From the IMG/VR virus record IMGVR_UViG_3300034418_007766, positions 1 through 64,000 of that record: a stretch of DNA of 64,000 nucleotides; one strand, written 5' to 3'. Source of the stretch: a virus. A model generated the notes under the pieces. That model searched no databases. It was not told the origin of the DNA and saw nothing but the letters and a program-made list of their open reading frames with translations. Positions within the stretch are counted from its first letter, which is position 1; every line of letters starts with the position of its first letter. The translations under genes and the position numbers were made by a program. This document shows, piece by piece, positions 15,000-22,144 of this stretch.

Positions 15000-17663
15000 T
15001 CAATCCCATTCAAATAAACTGTTGAAAGTTGTTTTTTGTTTGGTGCTTTCGATATCATATTTCAGCACGCCAATCAAGTTATCAAGTTTATTGTCAATAA
15101 TAACTTCTTCCATAGCCGCATCATCAAATGGCAATTCTTTGAACCAATCTGGTAGACGTAGTTCGTCTGTTGGATATGCTACACTAGTGTAACCCAACGG
15201 ATTTTGCTTGAGTTTACAAACAATAACCTTCATACCATCCACAATCTCTTGCGAGTAATTGTCACCATTCATTCGCTTTAGTGTATTCCAGTTAAGACTT
15301 GCTCGAACGTGTCCTGGCATGTTAGCTTTGCCTTGCTTTTCTTCTAAGCGTCTGTAGTGTCCAACTTTGTTTGCACGTTTAGGCGAACCTTTTTCAAAGC
15401 CCGGACGATTTTTAAATTCTTTTCTAAACTCGCTGATTGCATCAAGTATTTCTTTTTCTTCTTTCTTCTGTAGCACCATGTCAAGTAAGTCTTTCAAAAA
15501 GTCTTGCATGAACACTGGAGTATCACTACGTTTCAAGTCCAAGCCCATGGCTTTAACTTTGCCTAGCTTGCCATCTACATCGGCTCTAAATCCTTCAATG
15601 TCATACACTAATGCAGCATAGCGTTTTTTAGTAATAAACAAGCCTGTTTCAGCAACGACTTCTCTTGCTGCTGCAATTACGTCCGAACGGGACTTTGGAC
15701 AATGAAATGCTTTCATCATAAAGTCTGGAAATGTAGTGTTTGCCTGTTGACATATTTGATCATACAGTGTAATTACGTTATCTTTATCCCAAGGAATAAT
15801 GCCTTTGTTAATATCCTCCTTTAAGATAGGATATGCACTGAAATAGCAAGAATCAGTATCACCATATATAATTGCTTTACCAACATGATCATATTGGCCA
15901 GTAATAACTTTGTTAACTTCTGCTGCCATGTGTTTTACAATAGTTCTGCCAGACAGTGTAGTTGATTGACCAATGCGTTTATCAAAGAATCTACAGCCTG
16001 GATTCAAAATAGCACCATACAAACTGTTCAAGTTAATCTTTTTAACCAACTGACGTTTGTCCCAATACTCAATTTCAGCATCGTTTTTTGCATCTTTTGC
16101 TTTTTTAAGCATTGCTTGTAGTTCTTTACGTTCGCTATACCAACGCTTTAGCAATCCAGGAATAACACCTTCTACTTCTGTAGTAAAAATAGTGCCATTT
16201 GAACTTAGCATCCATGGTTGATTGCTGTCAAAAATAAGTTTGTAGATTTCAGCACCACTTAATACATGTGTTGTGCCATCTTCCAAATCCAGTGTTAGCG
16301 CAACATCTTTACGTTGCTCCATGATTGCATCATATTCTTCTGTGGCAAAACGACCTTCCCAACTGCCTGCAAATTTTTTCTTTTTAAGTGTGGTATCTTC
16401 CAACACTCTTGCATCAGTTAGTTCTAATCTAATCTGTCCAACAATGGTTTCTGGGCCCATATTCATTGCACGAATAATACTTGGATACAGACTGTTCAAG
16501 TCCATTGATCCAATCCACTCATGCACGCCTTTTTTTGGAAACGCAACATACGCACCAGCCGCTGCTGTATTGCCTTCGTGTTCACGTCTATTAGGAACCT
16601 GCATACCACGTCTATGTGCTTCGTTAACAATAGCCTGTTCGGTCACTGCAACTGCACCCATAGTTGTTTGAAGCAGCACAGTGTTGTCATGCGCAATTTG
16701 GTTTGCTAGATCAATAAATCTCAGTTTCTTATCCAGTTTGTCTAACAGTGCAACGTCTTGTCTGTTGTATTCGATAAACTTTTTAAAGTCATTGTTATAA
16801 AGTTGGTCAAGTGTGCCTTCATACACAGTCTTGTTTTCACCAACTTCCATTTCACCAATAGCGTCTAGTCTGTATGTATGACGTTCTTCATATGTATACT
16901 TGCGATATAATTCAAGATAGTCCATATGGACTCTTCCGATAGTGTCAAACGTTTCAGCAGTTTTTCCATATTTTTCAAATTCTCTGCGTTTAGGCAACTG
17001 TTGCCACAAACAAAAACGTCTTGTATCGTCTTTGCTTAATACACGACTTACACGATTAACAGTGTATGGAATATCATATCCTTCGCTGTTCCAACCACTG
17101 ATAATGTCAGCATCTTCGATACTGTCAAGGAACGCTTCAAGCATGTCGCCTTCTTTATCAAACAAGAAAGTGTTTTCAAAATCTGCACATTCTTCTTTTG
17201 CTTGTTGCATTGTAAGTGTTTTGGGCGGCAATGCAAATGTCACAAGTGCATCCAACCACTGTAAATGCACAGTAATAGCAGTAATGGGCATAAATGGATC
17301 ACTTGGATCAGCAAAGCCGCGCTCTGGATCAAAGTCAGTCTCAATATCGAAAAATGCAATATTCAGTTTGGGTGCATCTTGATTGAGATAGTTTTCACTT
17401 AAACATTGAAAGATTGGATTCACATCTGACTCAAACATTTTCTTGCCTTTATTGATAGCAAGTTCTTTGCGGAAGTCTTTTGTGTTCTTGCACACTACTC
17501 TGGTTAGTGGATCGCCATAGATACTTTTGTATTTGCCACGCTGATCTTCGTAATAGAATGTATATTTTGCTTGATATTCTTGAAAGCGTCTTACACCATC
17601 TTTGCGCTCAACAGCACGAATAATGTCAGCATCGCGGTCAAAAAATGCATCTACATATGGCAT
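15000..17663 (-). CDS. 43: DNA polymerase, family B (T4 gp43-like)
   Basis: The replicative polymerase with proofreading. Seen: exonuclease motif I FFDIETDF (D106, E108), polymerase motif A DLNSLYPS near residue 385, motif B region KINLNSLYGA near 540, and motif C YGDTDS near 600. The 887-residue length matches T4 gp43 (898). No intein or split is evident. A weak promoter-like pair (TAGACA, 17 bp, TATGTT) lies in the 35-nt gap upstream. It ends 4 nt before the cytidylyltransferase start. Confidence 0.97.
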   Translation of the reverse strand: MPYVDAFFDRDADIIRAVERKDGVRRFQEYQAKYTFYYEDQRGKYKSIYGDPLTRVVCKNTKDFRKELAINKGKKMFESDVNPIFQCLSENYLNQDAPKLNIAFFDIETDFDPERGFADPSDPFMPITAITVHLQWLDALVTFALPPKTLTMQQAKEECADFENTFLFDKEGDMLEAFLDSIEDADIISGWNSEGYDIPYTVNRVSRVLSKDDTRRFCLWQQLPKRREFEKYGKTAETFDTIGRVHMDYLELYRKYTYEERHTYRLDAIGEMEVGENKTVYEGTLDQLYNNDFKKFIEYNRQDVALLDKLDKKLRFIDLANQIAHDNTVLLQTTMGAVAVTEQAIVNEAHRRGMQVPNRREHEGNTAAAGAYVAFPKKGVHEWIGSMDLNSLYPSIIRAMNMGPETIVGQIRLELTDARVLEDTTLKKKKFAGSWEGRFATEEYDAIMEQRKDVALTLDLEDGTTHVLSGAEIYKLIFDSNQPWMLSSNGTIFTTEVEGVIPGLLKRWYSERKELQAMLKKAKDAKNDAEIEYWDKRQLVKKINLNSLYGAILNPGCRFFDKRIGQSTTLSGRTIVKHMAAEVNKVITGQYDHVGKAIIYGDTDSCYFSAYPILKEDINKGIIPWDKDNVITLYDQICQQANTTFPDFMMKAFHCPKSRSDVIAAAREVVAETGLFITKKRYAALVYDIEGFRADVDGKLGKVKAMGLDLKRSDTPVFMQDFLKDLLDMVLQKKEEKEILDAISEFRKEFKNRPGFEKGSPKRANKVGHYRRLEEKQGKANMPGHVRASLNWNTLKRMNGDNYSQEIVDGMKVIVCKLKQNPLGYTSVAYPTDELRLPDWFKELPFDDAAMEEVIIDNKLDNLIGVLKYDIESTKQKTTFNSLFEWD

Positions 17664-17698
17664 TCGAAACTCCTATTTTTACTAACATAACACATATT

Positions 17699-18736
17699 TT
17701 ACAACTTGTCTACATATGATTTTAATTTTAATATTTTTTCTTTATGTTTTATTGCGGAAGGATACCATACAGCTTCTTCGTCAAAGAATATGTCAGGCAA
17801 TCTAACATTTTTGACATTACGTAAAAATACTTTTTGGTTATGTAAGGCAATTTCTTGTGCTTGTTTATAAACATTTTTATCTAATTTTTTTATTTGCATT
17901 ATTAAATTATCTATACGTTCTTCTATTGTATCTAATTCATCAAAACTGTAATCAAAAATATTGTCATACAATTTATAACCGTCTTTTGTTAACAATTTGT
18001 TTGCATTTTTATAACCAATTATTACAAAAGGTTGTCTGTGTAATAGACAACTATAGGTTTTTTCTGTTAGTAGGGTGTTATTATTTATTTCTACATCAAA
18101 CCAACTTTCTGTGACAATATTAAAACAGCATTTTTGCCAAAGTTTCAATGGAGGGGGTGGATTGTCCTCATAGCTGTATACTAAGTCTGATCTATATTCT
18201 TCAGGTGGAAAAAACTTTTTTATTTTTTTACGCCATAGTTTATCAAACTGTGCTTTTTTGCTATCCTGTAAATATTTTTTGGTAAGTATATCCCATTCAG
18301 ACGTTTGTTCTTCTTTGTAACTTACTAATCCTTGTCTTAGTAATTTATTGTTGTAAAGTGATTCAGCTAGATAATCTCTGTGATAGCCTACACTACGCAT
18401 TTGACACAAAAACAAATGTTCTGGATCTTGCTGTCTATCGATAGTTGGTTGCATACACAACAACATATCGATATCAGGCCATGTTATATGATAGTCTTTA
18501 CTTCCAATATAGGGATCGGAATGATTGCAGTGCCAGAAAAACTTTTTTCCTTTGATTAAATTACAAAATCTTTTGTGTTCAACTTCAGACCAATACAGCT
18601 TGCCTGGCACTCCGGTTAAATCTAACCCTTCTTCAGTGTAAAATACAAAATGTATTTCTGTTGTTGCATCATGATCATGCCATTTTAGTTCAGGCTCAAC
18701 AATGCCATCTTCGTCAACAGAATATATTACTTTCAT
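17699..18736 (-). CDS. Glycosyltransferase-like protein, phage family
   Basis: A 345-residue protein whose C-terminal half contains FNIVTESWFD, LTEKTYSCLLHRQPFVIIG and a following ERIDNLIMQIKKL helix. This 'VTE...TEKT...PF[IV]' arrangement is found in phage and bacterial proteins related to exostosin/GT-type transferases. The same arrangement recurs at 37895-38974, so the two are probable paralogues. Donor and acceptor unknown. It overlaps the oxygenase stop by 4 nt. Confidence 0.55.
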   Translation of the reverse strand: MKVIYSVDEDGIVEPELKWHDHDATTEIHFVFYTEEGLDLTGVPGKLYWSEVEHKRFCNLIKGKKFFWHCNHSDPYIGSKDYHITWPDIDMLLCMQPTIDRQQDPEHLFLCQMRSVGYHRDYLAESLYNNKLLRQGLVSYKEEQTSEWDILTKKYLQDSKKAQFDKLWRKKIKKFFPPEEYRSDLVYSYEDNPPPPLKLWQKCCFNIVTESWFDVEINNNTLLTEKTYSCLLHRQPFVIIGYKNANKLLTKDGYKLYDNIFDYSFDELDTIEERIDNLIMQIKKLDKNVYKQAQEIALHNQKVFLRNVKNVRLPDIFFDEEAVWYPSAIKHKEKILKLKSYVDKL

Positions 18737-19236
18737 CTATCAAAGCAAGTGACCTGTAGTGTAAATCTATGCTCAATTCCCATGTTATATGCAGCATGTG
18801 GTGCACTACCAGTCCAACTAATCCAATCACCTTTTTTCCAATTGCATAAACAGGTATCTTCTACATGGAAATAGTGACCTAGTTTGCAATCTTCTAAAAA
18901 TACAATATAACGTGTAATAGTGTTTACATCAGTGATATTGTGTATTTTCATAAAGTTTGCATACATGTCTTTATGCAATGGTAATATATTAGCAGGAGGT
19001 GTTCTATAAAATGCTACTTCGTGATGGTCGTGTTTTGGAAGTTGTGCAACAACATCTTTGTAGAATTCTGGCATGATGTCTTTAGGACCTACATAGACAT
19101 CGTTATTAATAATCACTTTGTATGGATCGTGTCCATACATAATATACTCATCACCGCCATAGCCTCCTGCACTTTCATAAGGTAAACTATAAAATTGTTG
19201 GTCTTGCCAGCATGGCTTAATGTGTCCTTGTTGCAT
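18733..19236 (-). CDS. 2-oxoglutarate/Fe(II) oxygenase-like protein
   Basis: A 167-residue protein with LPLHKDMYA (an H-x-D motif near 106-108) and a distal TGSAPHAAYNMG His near 147, followed by RFTLQVT. The order and spacing match the small oxygenase at 4766-5380, so this is a second member of the same fold. Substrate unknown. It is followed directly by the glycosyltransferase-like gene. Confidence 0.6.
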   Translation of the reverse strand: MQQGHIKPCWQDQQFYSLPYESAGGYGGDEYIMYGHDPYKVIINNDVYVGPKDIMPEFYKDVVAQLPKHDHHEVAFYRTPPANILPLHKDMYANFMKIHNITDVNTITRYIVFLEDCKLGHYFHVEDTCLCNWKKGDWISWTGSAPHAAYNMGIEHRFTLQVTCFDR

Positions 19237-19258
19237 ATTCTAACTCCTACTGTATTAC

Positions 19259-19522
19259 TTATTCTTTGTCATAGCCAGTAGTGGCAACAATGGTTTCTAA
19301 ATCTTCAAATTCGTCTTGATGGCGTGACCAATCATTCTTTTGTGCAACTTTTATTGCTTTGTTGATTAGACTTGGTTTTACATTCAGTTCTTCGGCGACT
19401 GCTTTAACAGTTTCTTTTAATCCGCCTTGTAGATCTTCAATTTCTTGTAATACAGTAACGCCTTCTTTAATTAGTCGTTCTAGTTTGGCTTTTTCTTCAG
19501 CGCCATATACTCTATCGCTCAT
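19259..19522 (-). CDS. dsbA: dsDNA-binding protein, DsbA-like (T4 late-transcription helper)
   Basis: An 87-residue helical protein with a central LKETVKAVAEELNVKPSLINKAIKVA segment that looks like a helix-turn-helix. Length and this segment match proteins annotated as T4 DsbA homologues in marine T4-like phages; T4 DsbA is an 89-aa DNA-binding protein that assists late promoters. Assignment rests on recalled similarity, not a search. It has its own very strong early promoter. Confidence 0.6.
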   Translation of the reverse strand: MSDRVYGAEEKAKLERLIKEGVTVLQEIEDLQGGLKETVKAVAEELNVKPSLINKAIKVAQKNDWSRHQDEFEDLETIVATTGYDKE

Positions 19523-19545
19523 ATATTACTCCTTATTTTTATACG

Positions 19546-19574
19546 ATTATATACGATTATATGCGATAAGTCAA
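19546..19574 (-). promoter_or_regulatory. Sigma70-like promoter for the dsbA-like gene
   Basis: On the minus strand, TTGACT (19574-19569), 17-bp spacer, perfect TATAAT (19551-19546). A second TATAAT (19561-19556) sits inside the spacer because a 10-bp unit (ATACGATTAT) is repeated in tandem. An AGGAG ribosome-binding site precedes ATG 19522. Confidence 0.85.
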
Positions 19575-19577
19575 TGA

Positions 19578-19760
19578 TTACTTTTTGATAGGAACACAGT
19601 TATCCACACGCTTGCCACCTTTCATTTTGGTGCCCATGCGCTTGTAGCCTTTCCAGCATACTTTTCCATCTACGCCTTTTTGCTTTTCTTCAGGCAGTAT
19701 AGTATAGCTAGGTTTGCCACATTCTGGACAAGTATTGTTTGTTACTTCCATAATTTTCAT
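19578..19760 (-). CDS. Small zinc-finger-like protein with basic Cys tail (60 aa)
   Basis: N-terminal CPEC (about 11-14) and two later cysteines (C34, C55) around a Lys/Gly-rich stretch (WKGYKRMGTKMKGGKR). The tail resembles basic, Cys-bracketed tails seen on other proteins in this late region. Possibly a virion or DNA-packaging accessory. Overlaps its neighbour by 1 nt. Confidence 0.6.
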   Translation of the reverse strand: MKIMEVTNNTCPECGKPSYTILPEEKQKGVDGKVCWKGYKRMGTKMKGGKRVDNCVPIKK

Positions 19761-20029
19761 TATTTTGATCCTTTTTTCTTTGCCATTTTTGTTGCTGTTG
19801 CATACATTACAGCCTTAGCATCTTTGCCATATCGTTTTTCAAAATCGCCTTTGGATTTTTTCATACCTTTGACGTATTTTTCTTTTTTCTTTTCTTCGCC
19901 TTTAGTTAGTGTTCTTTCTGGAGTAGGTTCATCTTTATTCAAAGCACTAGGAGCAAACGCTGCACTTTTAGCTGCGCTTCTTGCTGCCATTTTTTTGATT
20001 GCTTTTTTTGCTAGATGTGTAGCAGCCAT
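19760..20029 (-). CDS. Lys-rich protein; probable C-terminal part of a -1 frameshift product
   Basis: From ATG 20029 the product is 89 residues, very Lys/Ala-rich, with a KKKEKYVKGMKKSKGDFEKRYG-like module. The same frame stays open and protein-like upstream of this ATG (VDEILPALAWTAGR), but without any ATG, GTG or TTG, back to the A9 run at 20082-20090 where it joins the preceding gene by a -1 shift. It is therefore best read as the 3' part of a fused protein of about 300 residues. DNA- or scaffold-associated function is possible. Confidence 0.6.
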   Translation of the reverse strand: MAATHLAKKAIKKMAARSAAKSAAFAPSALNKDEPTPERTLTKGEEKKKEKYVKGMKKSKGDFEKRYGKDAKAVMYATATKMAKKKGSK

Positions 20030-20067
20030 TCTACCAGCAGTCCATGCAAGTGCTGGTAAAATCTCGT

Positions 20068-20670
20068 CTACTTTTTCACTCTTTTTTTTTGAAAATCTTC
20101 GCTGAGTTTTGACTTATATGATTTTACATCTTCGTCGCTCATTGTAAACTTGTGACTTTCAGTAGCAATAGGTGAATTATCATAGTCAAGTGTGTGATAA
20201 ACCGAACCAATGTAATCTGCTGCTTTGGTAATTTTGCTCTGCATCCAGCCTTCAATGCCTTCTGCTTCACTTACACCTTTGAGCATTTCGTGTAGTTTGA
20301 TAGAATACTTTGCAATTTTATATAGTTCTGCTCTAGCCATTTGCACTTCGTGATCACGTTCTGCAATATCAGCCATATCTGCAAGTCCTTCACTAACAGC
20401 TTCAGCAGCCGGCTCTGCTTTTACTTTATTGATTAACGACTGTATAATTTCTTTGCTCATACCTGTAATTTTCATCACATCGTTGAGATTCTTTGGACCA
20501 AAATTTGCACCGTAATTGGTAAGTGTATCACCTAAACGTGATAGTGCATTTGCCATCATAAGTGTGTTGTCATCAGTTCCTGTCATGTTGGAACTCATAT
20601 CAATCATTTTACGACCCATTGCAGCAATGCTTCTGTGCTTTGGATCCATTTCGTGGTTTTCGTTAGTCAT
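20068..20670 (-). CDS. Late hypothetical protein (200 aa), 5' part of a frameshift pair
   Basis: A helical protein with a conserved-looking block EVQMARAELYKIAKYSIKLH (about 107-126), then GIEGWMQSKITKAADYIG-x-VYH-x-LDYD. No function known to me; similar blocks occur in marine T4-like virion-associated proteins (recollection). In frame 0 it ends KKRVKK just after an A9 run; a -1 slip continues into 19760-20029. A GATAAATA late promoter lies 20 nt upstream of the ATG. Confidence 0.65.
   Translation of the reverse strand: MTNENHEMDPKHRSIAAMGRKMIDMSSNMTGTDDNTLMMANALSRLGDTLTNYGANFGPKNLNDVMKITGMSKEIIQSLINKVKAEPAAEAVSEGLADMADIAERDHEVQMARAELYKIAKYSIKLHEMLKGVSEAEGIEGWMQSKITKAADYIGSVYHTLDYDNSPIATESHKFTMSDEDVKSYKSKLSEDFQKKRVKK
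20079..20092 (-). other. Candidate -1 frameshift site (A9 run)
   Basis: In the zero frame the codons are CAA AAA AAA AGA, giving the heptamer A-AAA-AAA. A one-base slip back gives AAG AGT GAA AAA GTA GAC and reads into the next gene. The zero-frame stop is about 10 nt downstream of the run. An assembly error in the homopolymer would look the same. Confidence 0.5.
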
Positions 20671-20689
20671 AGTATTCTCCGGTTACTAC

Positions 20690-20697
20690 TATTTATC
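20690..20697 (-). promoter_or_regulatory. T4-type late promoter (GATAAATA)
   Basis: The octamer GATAAATA on the minus strand, 20 nt upstream of ATG 20670, matches the T4 late -10 element TATAAATA in seven of eight positions. Confidence 0.65.
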
Positions 20698-21259
20698 TGT
20701 TTTTCTTTTTTGCTTTGCGTTTTGGTGCAACACCTCTACGCCTCATATCACCTATAGGCATAGCAACAGAAGCAACTGCTCCAGAAACATTCTCGTTTAT
20801 GTTTTCTTGATACTTAGCAACTAAATCGTCGCCTTTTTTCATAAAAAACTTTTGAAGTGCTACTGCACCAAGGATAAGAGCAACTGCCATGCCTATTTCA
20901 AATTTATTATCAATCAGCATTTGAGCATATTTTTCACCAATAACGCTTACTACCCAATCCCAACCTTGGTCAATATAATAGGCTGCTGTTGCTCCTATTG
21001 CTATTTTACCCATATGTCTTTTTATTACCCATCTTAATACTGGCCATGCTGCTCTTCTCGCTGAGTAATTTAATATCCACATAACTGCTGCATATATTGC
21101 AGGTGCTATTTCGTCTAATTGTTGATCTTCGCCAACCAATCTTCCACGCATAGGATGAGGTGTTTCATTACCACCGGGTTTTCTAAGTTTAGGAGCAGGT
21201 TCTTTTCCTCTAACTTTATCAGCGTTTACTCCCCCACCTGTAATTTCACGCAATTTCAT
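20693..21259 (-). CDS. Membrane-associated hypothetical protein (188 aa)
   Basis: N-terminal MKLREI and a Pro/Gly-rich lead, then LDEIAPAIYAAVMWIL (about 48-63), further hydrophobic stretches near 87-99 and 121-135, and a strongly basic C-terminus (KRKAKKKNR). It may be a virion-internal or membrane-inserted protein. No family recognised. The DEIAPA segment resembles the DEILPALA stretch of the frameshifted gene downstream. Confidence 0.55.
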   Translation of the reverse strand: MKLREITGGGVNADKVRGKEPAPKLRKPGGNETPHPMRGRLVGEDQQLDEIAPAIYAAVMWILNYSARRAAWPVLRWVIKRHMGKIAIGATAAYYIDQGWDWVVSVIGEKYAQMLIDNKFEIGMAVALILGAVALQKFFMKKGDDLVAKYQENINENVSGAVASVAMPIGDMRRRGVAPKRKAKKKNR

Positions 21260-21447
21260 TTGCTTCTCCTAATAGATAAGATTTTAGTATCAGGACCATA
21301 CTGTGCCATTATTTGCTTTTTAGCCTCAATAGCATTACGTGCATTAGTCTGCACTTTTATAGCCTGCGAATAGAACTTCTGTCTAATACGTAGGTCAGCA
21401 ACAAATAAAAAGAACGGCGGTGCCTTAAATGTCTCTCTTAGTCTCAT
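21256..21447 (-). CDS. Small hypothetical protein (63 aa)
   Basis: Start set at ATG 21447, two bases after the upstream stop; an ATG at 21468 would overlap. A compact alpha/beta protein with a beta strand (VADLRIRQKFYSQAIKV) and a helix (NARNAIEAKKQIMAQYG). Function unknown; similar small proteins are frequent in T4-like phage late regions. Confidence 0.55.
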   Translation of the reverse strand: MRLRETFKAPPFFLFVADLRIRQKFYSQAIKVQTNARNAIEAKKQIMAQYGPDTKILSIRRSK

Positions 21448-21448
21448 G

Positions 21449-21754
21449 TTAGTATTTAGCCCAATCAAATAACTTTACTTTTTCTTCAGGTTCTTCGAGT
21501 GTGTGTCCGCCTTCCATCAAACTCCATTCAAGTGCAGTATAACGAGGTTGTGTGTCTTCTGTCATTCCTAGATTAAACAAAACATTTGTTTTTTTACCTT
21601 TGACATTGTTTTTATGTGTTGGTGGTTTACCGTCTTTGTCTACTTTGAAGCCAAATTTAGCTGCTTCAATACTTGTTTGATTGACCCCAACATCAGCTGT
21701 AGTGTTTACACCTTTTACAATTCTGCCATCTTCAAACAAGTCAGACATTTTCAT
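21449..21754 (-). CDS. Hypothetical protein (101 aa)
   Basis: No family recognised. Starts MKMSDLFEDGRIVKG; a second in-frame ATG lies two codons later. Lys/Gly-rich middle and acidic C-terminus. ATGA overlap with the upstream stop. Confidence 0.55.
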   Translation of the reverse strand: MKMSDLFEDGRIVKGVNTTADVGVNQTSIEAAKFGFKVDKDGKPPTHKNNVKGKKTNVLFNLGMTEDTQPRYTALEWSLMEGGHTLEEPEEKVKLFDWAKY

Positions 21755-21963
21755 TTTTTACGTCCTCTAAATTGCACTGGTCCTGTCATATGAGGTAAAC
21801 TAAACCATAGTTTAAACCAATCTGGGTCGCCAGGCTTAATGCCTTTTTTCTTTTCAATCTTTCTTTTTTCAGCAGCGGCAGCACTAATGTTCTCAGGAGT
21901 ATATTCAGTATATCCTTTGAATTCATTTATCCCCGCCAGCTTCTTTAGATCTTCTATATTCAT
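21751..21963 (-). CDS. Small hypothetical protein (70 aa) with LKKLAGI N-terminus
   Basis: Start placed at ATG 21963 (MNIEDLKKLAGINE), a form common at the N-termini of marine phage late proteins; ATG 22026 is possible but overlaps the previous gene by 104 nt. The C-terminus is basic (FRGRKK). Confidence 0.5.
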   Translation of the reverse strand: MNIEDLKKLAGINEFKGYTEYTPENISAAAAEKRKIEKKKGIKPGDPDWFKLWFSLPHMTGPVQFRGRKK

Positions 21964-22144
21964 TCCAGTATTTGTTTCTTTCGTTTGTGCTTGTTCTATT
22001 TGCTTCGTGTTCTTTATACTTTGCAATGTAATGTGACCATTCTATGTCGTCAACACTCATATCTTCGTGTTCTCTCCACGTTATACTATACCCATCTGGA
22101 TATAGATCTACTACTTTTTCTTCCCGCCCTTCATGTTTGCGCAC
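21923..22144 (-). CDS. Small hypothetical protein (73 aa or 45 aa)
   Basis: Highly charged and helical (HYIAKYKEHEANRTSTNERN). ATG 22144 overlaps the end of the large mosaic gene by 34 nt; a shorter start at 22060 (MSVDDIEW) has GGAGAG upstream and no such overlap. It fills an otherwise empty interval. Confidence 0.45.
   Translation of the reverse strand: MRKHEGREEKVVDLYPDGYSITWREHEDMSVDDIEWSHYIAKYKEHEANRTSTNERNKYWNEYRRSKEAGGDK

Noticed and set aside
21453-21459. Late-promoter-like CTAAATA before the 63-aa gene
   Set aside because: Only about 6 nt from the ATG and within the previous gene's last codons; too close to act as a promoter for it.
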